DNA of 8,373 nucleotides from an uncultured Moraxella sp. (GTDB lineage: Bacteria > Pseudomonadota > Gammaproteobacteria > Pseudomonadales > Moraxellaceae), in the NCBI GenBank assembly GCA_937889485.1, contig CALAPG010000362.1, positions 1-8,373 of the forward strand, written 5' to 3'. Both the position numbers and the translations under genes were made by a program. A model generated the notes under the pieces. The model had not been told where the DNA came from. It searched no databases and worked only from the letters and a program-made list of their open reading frames with translations. This document shows, piece by piece, positions 5,905 to 8,373 of this stretch (position 1 is the stretch's first letter; every line of letters begins with the position of its first letter).

Positions 5905-7279
5905 AGACCATGCCCCAACGGGTTTTTAGCGATTGTTGTTGTCTTAACAACCTTGTGCCCAACAGCAGCGATGCCAAACCAAGCGCGGTGACCAAGGCAA
6001 TCCAAAAACCTTTGGCGCCCATATTGGTATAGCGTACCAAGTAGGTGCCAAGCGGAATTGCCACGCCCCAATAGCAAAATAAGGTAATAAACATTGGCAC
6101 CGTGGTGTCTTGGATACCGCGCAAAATCCCTGCAAAATTGACTTGCCACGCATCAAACAGCTGATATACCGTGGCAAACCATAACAGCATGGCAGCTTGG
6201 TGAATAACCTGTGCATCATCACTAAAAAAGGTGGGCAAGGCTTGGCGAAACACCGTAGTTAGCAAAATGCTAATCAGCGCCACCGACGTTGCCACCGCAA
6301 TACCAATCACCTTGATGCGTTTTAACTCACCATAATCTTTGGCGCCATAGCGATTAGAAACCATAATCGTGAGCGCCATCGCCACCGAAAACGGAAACAT
6401 AAACAACTGTGATGAAATAGTCAACGCCACTTGGTGGCTTGCTACCGCAATCTCGCCCAGTGGGCTGATGATAATAGAGGCAAGACTAAACGCACTCACT
6501 TCAAAAAAAATCGACAACCCAATGGGAATGCCAATGGTCAATTGGTGTTTGAGCTGGGCTAAATTGGGGCGAGAAAAATTGGCAAAAAAACGGTGATTGG
6601 CAAAAGCAGGTTTTTTTGATCCGCTCAAAAACCCAATCAGCATCAGCAAATTAATCCACAGCGCAATCCCAGACGCAAAACCACAGCCTGCACCGCCCAT
6701 GGCTTCAATCAAGACCGTTTGTCCAAGGCGCACCCCATGAATAAACGCATAACTAAGTGGAATATTTAATAGCAGCCCAATCACACTAATCACCATCACC
6801 ACCGTTGGGTGTTTTAGGCTTTCAGTGTAGCAGCGCAGCGACGTATAAAGACAAATAGCAGGAAACCCAAACGATATCCCAAATAAAAACCGCTGGGCAA
6901 TTTGCTGAATATCGTGCGGTACTTTCATCCAATCAAACAAATAATGCAGCTGATTGACCACCACAAAACCCATGACACCAATGATGAGAGCAAGCCATAA
7001 CGACTGCTGGGTGATAAACGGCACTTTATCAAGCCGCTGCTTGCCCACCATCTCTCCAATAAGTGGCGTGGTGGAAATAATAATCCCCACCGCCAGCAAA
7101 AATGTCGGCATCCACAGACCCGCACCAATGGCAACCCCTGACAAGTCTAACGCAGAGACTTGACCTGCCATCAAGGTATCAATGAGTGCAAGCCCAGATT
7201 GACAAATTTGGGTGATCAAAATAGGCAAGGTCAAAACAAATAACTGTTTTAGGTCTTGACGAACAGGCAATGACAACAT
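5903..7279 (-). CDS. MATE family multidrug efflux pump, NorM-like
   Basis: This is a 458-residue inner-membrane protein with about twelve helices, the usual size for NorM-type cation-coupled drug antiporters. The N-terminal helix has the LTLPILITQICQSGLALIDT pattern with D34 in ALIDTLMAG. E260 (FFEVSAF) and D376 with Y372 (VYQLFDAWQVNFAGILRG) correspond by eye to the cation/H+-site residues of Vibrio NorM (D36, E255, D371, Y367). The two halves repeat the MATE fold. I chose the ATG at 7279 because the protein then begins just ahead of helix 1, as in NorM. A GTG at 7342 would add 21 residues (MSPILPLAHP...) that have no family counterpart. Neither start has a good ribosome binding site. The gene is convergent with cysK and shares its terminator; its leader carries tandem repeats at 7361-7422. 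Actual substrates are not predictable from sequence. Confidence 0.9.
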   Translation of the reverse strand: MLSLPVRQDLKQLFVLTLPILITQICQSGLALIDTLMAGQVSALDLSGVAIGAGLWMPTFLLAVGIIISTTPLIGEMVGKQRLDKVPFITQQSLWLALIIGVMGFVVVNQLHYLFDWMKVPHDIQQIAQRFLFGISFGFPAICLYTSLRCYTESLKHPTVVMVISVIGLLLNIPLSYAFIHGVRLGQTVLIEAMGGAGCGFASGIALWINLLMLIGFLSGSKKPAFANHRFFANFSRPNLAQLKHQLTIGIPIGLSIFFEVSAFSLASIIISPLGEIAVASHQVALTISSQLFMFPFSVAMALTIMVSNRYGAKDYGELKRIKVIGIAVATSVALISILLTTVFRQALPTFFSDDAQVIHQAAMLLWFATVYQLFDAWQVNFAGILRGIQDTTVPMFITLFCYWGVAIPLGTYLVRYTNMGAKGFWIALVTALGLASLLLGTRLLRQQQSLKTRWGMV

Positions 7280-7360
7280 GTAACAACCAACATAATAATG
7301 GATAAAAGTGATAGGGTGAGCCAATGGCAAAATTGGACTCACAAAGCGTCTAAAATACGG

Positions 7361-7422
7361 GGTGTCTATGGGTGTCTAAGAGACAGGCATATAAAAACGC
7401 CTAAGACACAGGCATAAAAACC
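7361..7422. repeat. Imperfect tandem repeats upstream of the MATE gene
   Basis: Two adjacent repeat pairs are visible. GGTGTCTATG (7361-7370) is followed by GGTGTCTAAG (7371-7380), with nine of ten bases the same. Then CTAAGAGACAGGCATATAAA (from 7376, unit to 7398) is repeated as CTAAGACACAGGCATAAAAA (from 7401, unit to 7422), with one substitution and a 2-base deletion. They lie 80-145 bases upstream of the chosen start. They could be regulator sites or simply slippage duplications. Confidence 0.65.
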
Positions 7423-7456
7423 GATGGGCAATAAAAAATAAGGCAGTGTAACAGAT

Positions 7457-7480
7457 TTTGGTGCCTAAATGGTGACCAAA
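7457..7480. repeat. Small dyad between the MATE leader and the partial secreted-protein gene
   Basis: TTTGGT (7457-7462) and ACCAAA (7475-7480) are inverted repeats, with an inner CC/GG pair and a TAAAT loop. No T-run follows on either strand, so I do not call it a terminator. It is the only structure I see in 7423-7557 apart from a GGCGCC palindrome near 7530. Confidence 0.35.
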
Positions 7481-7557
7481 GTAGTAACAGCGGCGCTCAT
7501 TTGGGTTCAAAATAAAAACATAAAAATGGCGCCCTGACCAAAAATAGTTAATATGAT

Positions 7558-8373
7558 TTACAGCGCTTCGATAATTGCTTCATAACCCATTAACTGGTTA
7601 TTGGCATCAAAGGCTTGCACCACAAACGCATAGTTGGTTTTGGTGGTATCAATCAATGGGGTAAAGGTATTACCATAACTAACGATATTGCTGCGCACAA
7701 AGCCATTGCCGCGCGTGGTGGCTTGATTGATGTTAATTTGGCTCACCAATGTGCGTGCCGTGTTGGCGGGCGGTGTCCAGTTAAGATGGGTAGTGCTGCC
7801 TGTACCAGTTAATTTGACATTGAGGTTACCTAGTCGATAAGTTAACGGATAAACCCGAAAATCACCCTTAGCGCCTAAAGTATATTGCACATCACAGCCA
7901 TCAATATTGTCAGATAATTTTTTGCCAAAATCGATACCCATTTGATAGCTATACTGACCGTGCCAGTCATGGTTATCGCGGCTATATTGACCATTAAATG
8001 GCATACCTGATACCGTGGTTTTTAGCTCATCAGATCTTAAAAAATTGAGTAAGGTATGGTCAAATTTTGCAGCAGGGTCAAGCGTACCCGAGAATACGCC
8101 GCCAATCGCGTTATCGGTTTTGATGGAGAGGCGTTCAGTGGATAAAACATTGGCGTTTTGACAGGTTTTTTGTTGGTAGCTCATTTGACCATACGCTGAC
8201 GCCGCCGCGTCATTACCAATATCAAAATAAGTCGCGCCAATATCCACATCATTGGCATCGCCATCATTGTCTTCAACAAAATAACCGACGTATAAGCCGC
8301 CTTTTCCGCCTTCAGGGGTGATTTTGTCCAAGAATTTGTCAAGGCTTTCTTCAGGTAAAAATACCCCAATATA
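7558..8373 (-). CDS. Unrecognised, probably exported protein, C-terminal part
   Basis: The frame is open to the window edge and gives 271 residues ending in TAA at 7560-7558; the start lies outside the window. An in-frame TTG at 8331 is not a credible start, because coding sequence (YIGVFLPEESLDKFLDK) continues upstream of it. I do not recognise the family. Visible traits are an acidic loop EDNDGDANDVD (34-44), like calcium-binding D-x-D-G repeats, and many Gly, Asn, Thr and Tyr residues typical of surface or periplasmic beta proteins. There are only two cysteines (about 71 and 160), which could form one disulfide. The last ~80 residues have alternating strands and LNWTPPANT, recalling a fibronectin type III-like fold (about 184-270). 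The fragment has no membrane helix. Composition matches the neighbouring genes. No clear terminator follows, and the gene precedes the MATE pump on the same strand by 278 bases. Confidence 0.7.
   Translation of the reverse strand, partial: YIGVFLPEESLDKFLDKITPEGGKGGLYVGYFVEDNDGDANDVDIGATYFDIGNDAAASAYGQMSYQQKTCQNANVLSTERLSIKTDNAIGGVFSGTLDPAAKFDHTLLNFLRSDELKTTVSGMPFNGQYSRDNHDWHGQYSYQMGIDFGKKLSDNIDGCDVQYTLGAKGDFRVYPLTYRLGNLNVKLTGTGSTTHLNWTPPANTARTLVSQININQATTRGNGFVRSNIVSYGNTFTPLIDTTKTNYAFVVQAFDANNQLMGYEAIIEAL

Noticed and set aside
7280..7342. GTG-initiated 21-residue extension of the MATE protein
   Set aside because: There is no ribosome binding site and no counterpart in NorM proteins, and the internal ATG places helix 1 correctly. 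It cannot be fully excluded.
7457..7480. Terminator for the partial secreted-protein gene
   Set aside because: The stem is short and interrupted, and no T-run follows on the minus strand.

Overview
The window looks like a contig end from a gamma-proteobacterium of the Moraxellaceae (Moraxella/Faucicola type). The proteins read like that family, base composition is in the mid-40s %GC, and intergenic DNA is AT-rich. The assignment is by eye from protein recognition, not from a search. The first ~294 bases do not belong with the rest. They are roughly two-thirds GC and encode the N-terminus of a Burkholderiales-type penicillin-binding protein 1A, which breaks off exactly where a truncated, opposite-strand purB begins. 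This is most simply a chimeric join (assembly or amplification artefact).

Layout. 1-294 (+): foreign PBP1A fragment. ~286-477 (-): 5' end of purB (adenylosuccinate lyase), with an extended -10 promoter. 562-1560 (-): DMT/EmrE-like multidrug transporter. 1621-2334 (-): queE (7-carboxy-7-deazaguanine synthase), GTG start, probably co-transcribed with the transporter. 2582-2992 (+): a secreted PliG-type inhibitor of g-type lysozyme, followed by a 12-bp tandem repeat, a dyad and a terminator. 3176-3571 (-): carboxymuconolactone decarboxylase family protein. 3646-4467 (-): dapD, with its own terminator before the downstream gene. 4468-4845: 378-bp divergent regulatory region between dapD and cysK, holding a 101-bp segment bounded by 14-bp inverted repeats. 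4846-5862 (+): cysK. 5903-7279 (-): NorM-like MATE efflux pump, convergent with cysK through a shared bidirectional terminator. 7280-7557: leader with imperfect tandem repeats. 7558-8373 (-): C-terminal part of an unrecognised, probably exported protein, open at the window edge.

Most genes are housekeeping: purine synthesis (purB), queuosine/7-deazaguanine synthesis (queE), diaminopimelate/lysine (dapD) and cysteine (cysK). Scattered among them are two drug-efflux candidates and a host-defence inhibitor (PliG). Apart from the likely queE-transporter pair, the genes look independently transcribed. I see no mobile element with a transposase, no CRISPR array, no RNA gene and no convincing novel multi-gene system. 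The points most worth checking are the chimeric junction, the inverted-repeat segment upstream of cysK, the repeats upstream of the MATE pump, and the unidentified secreted protein.
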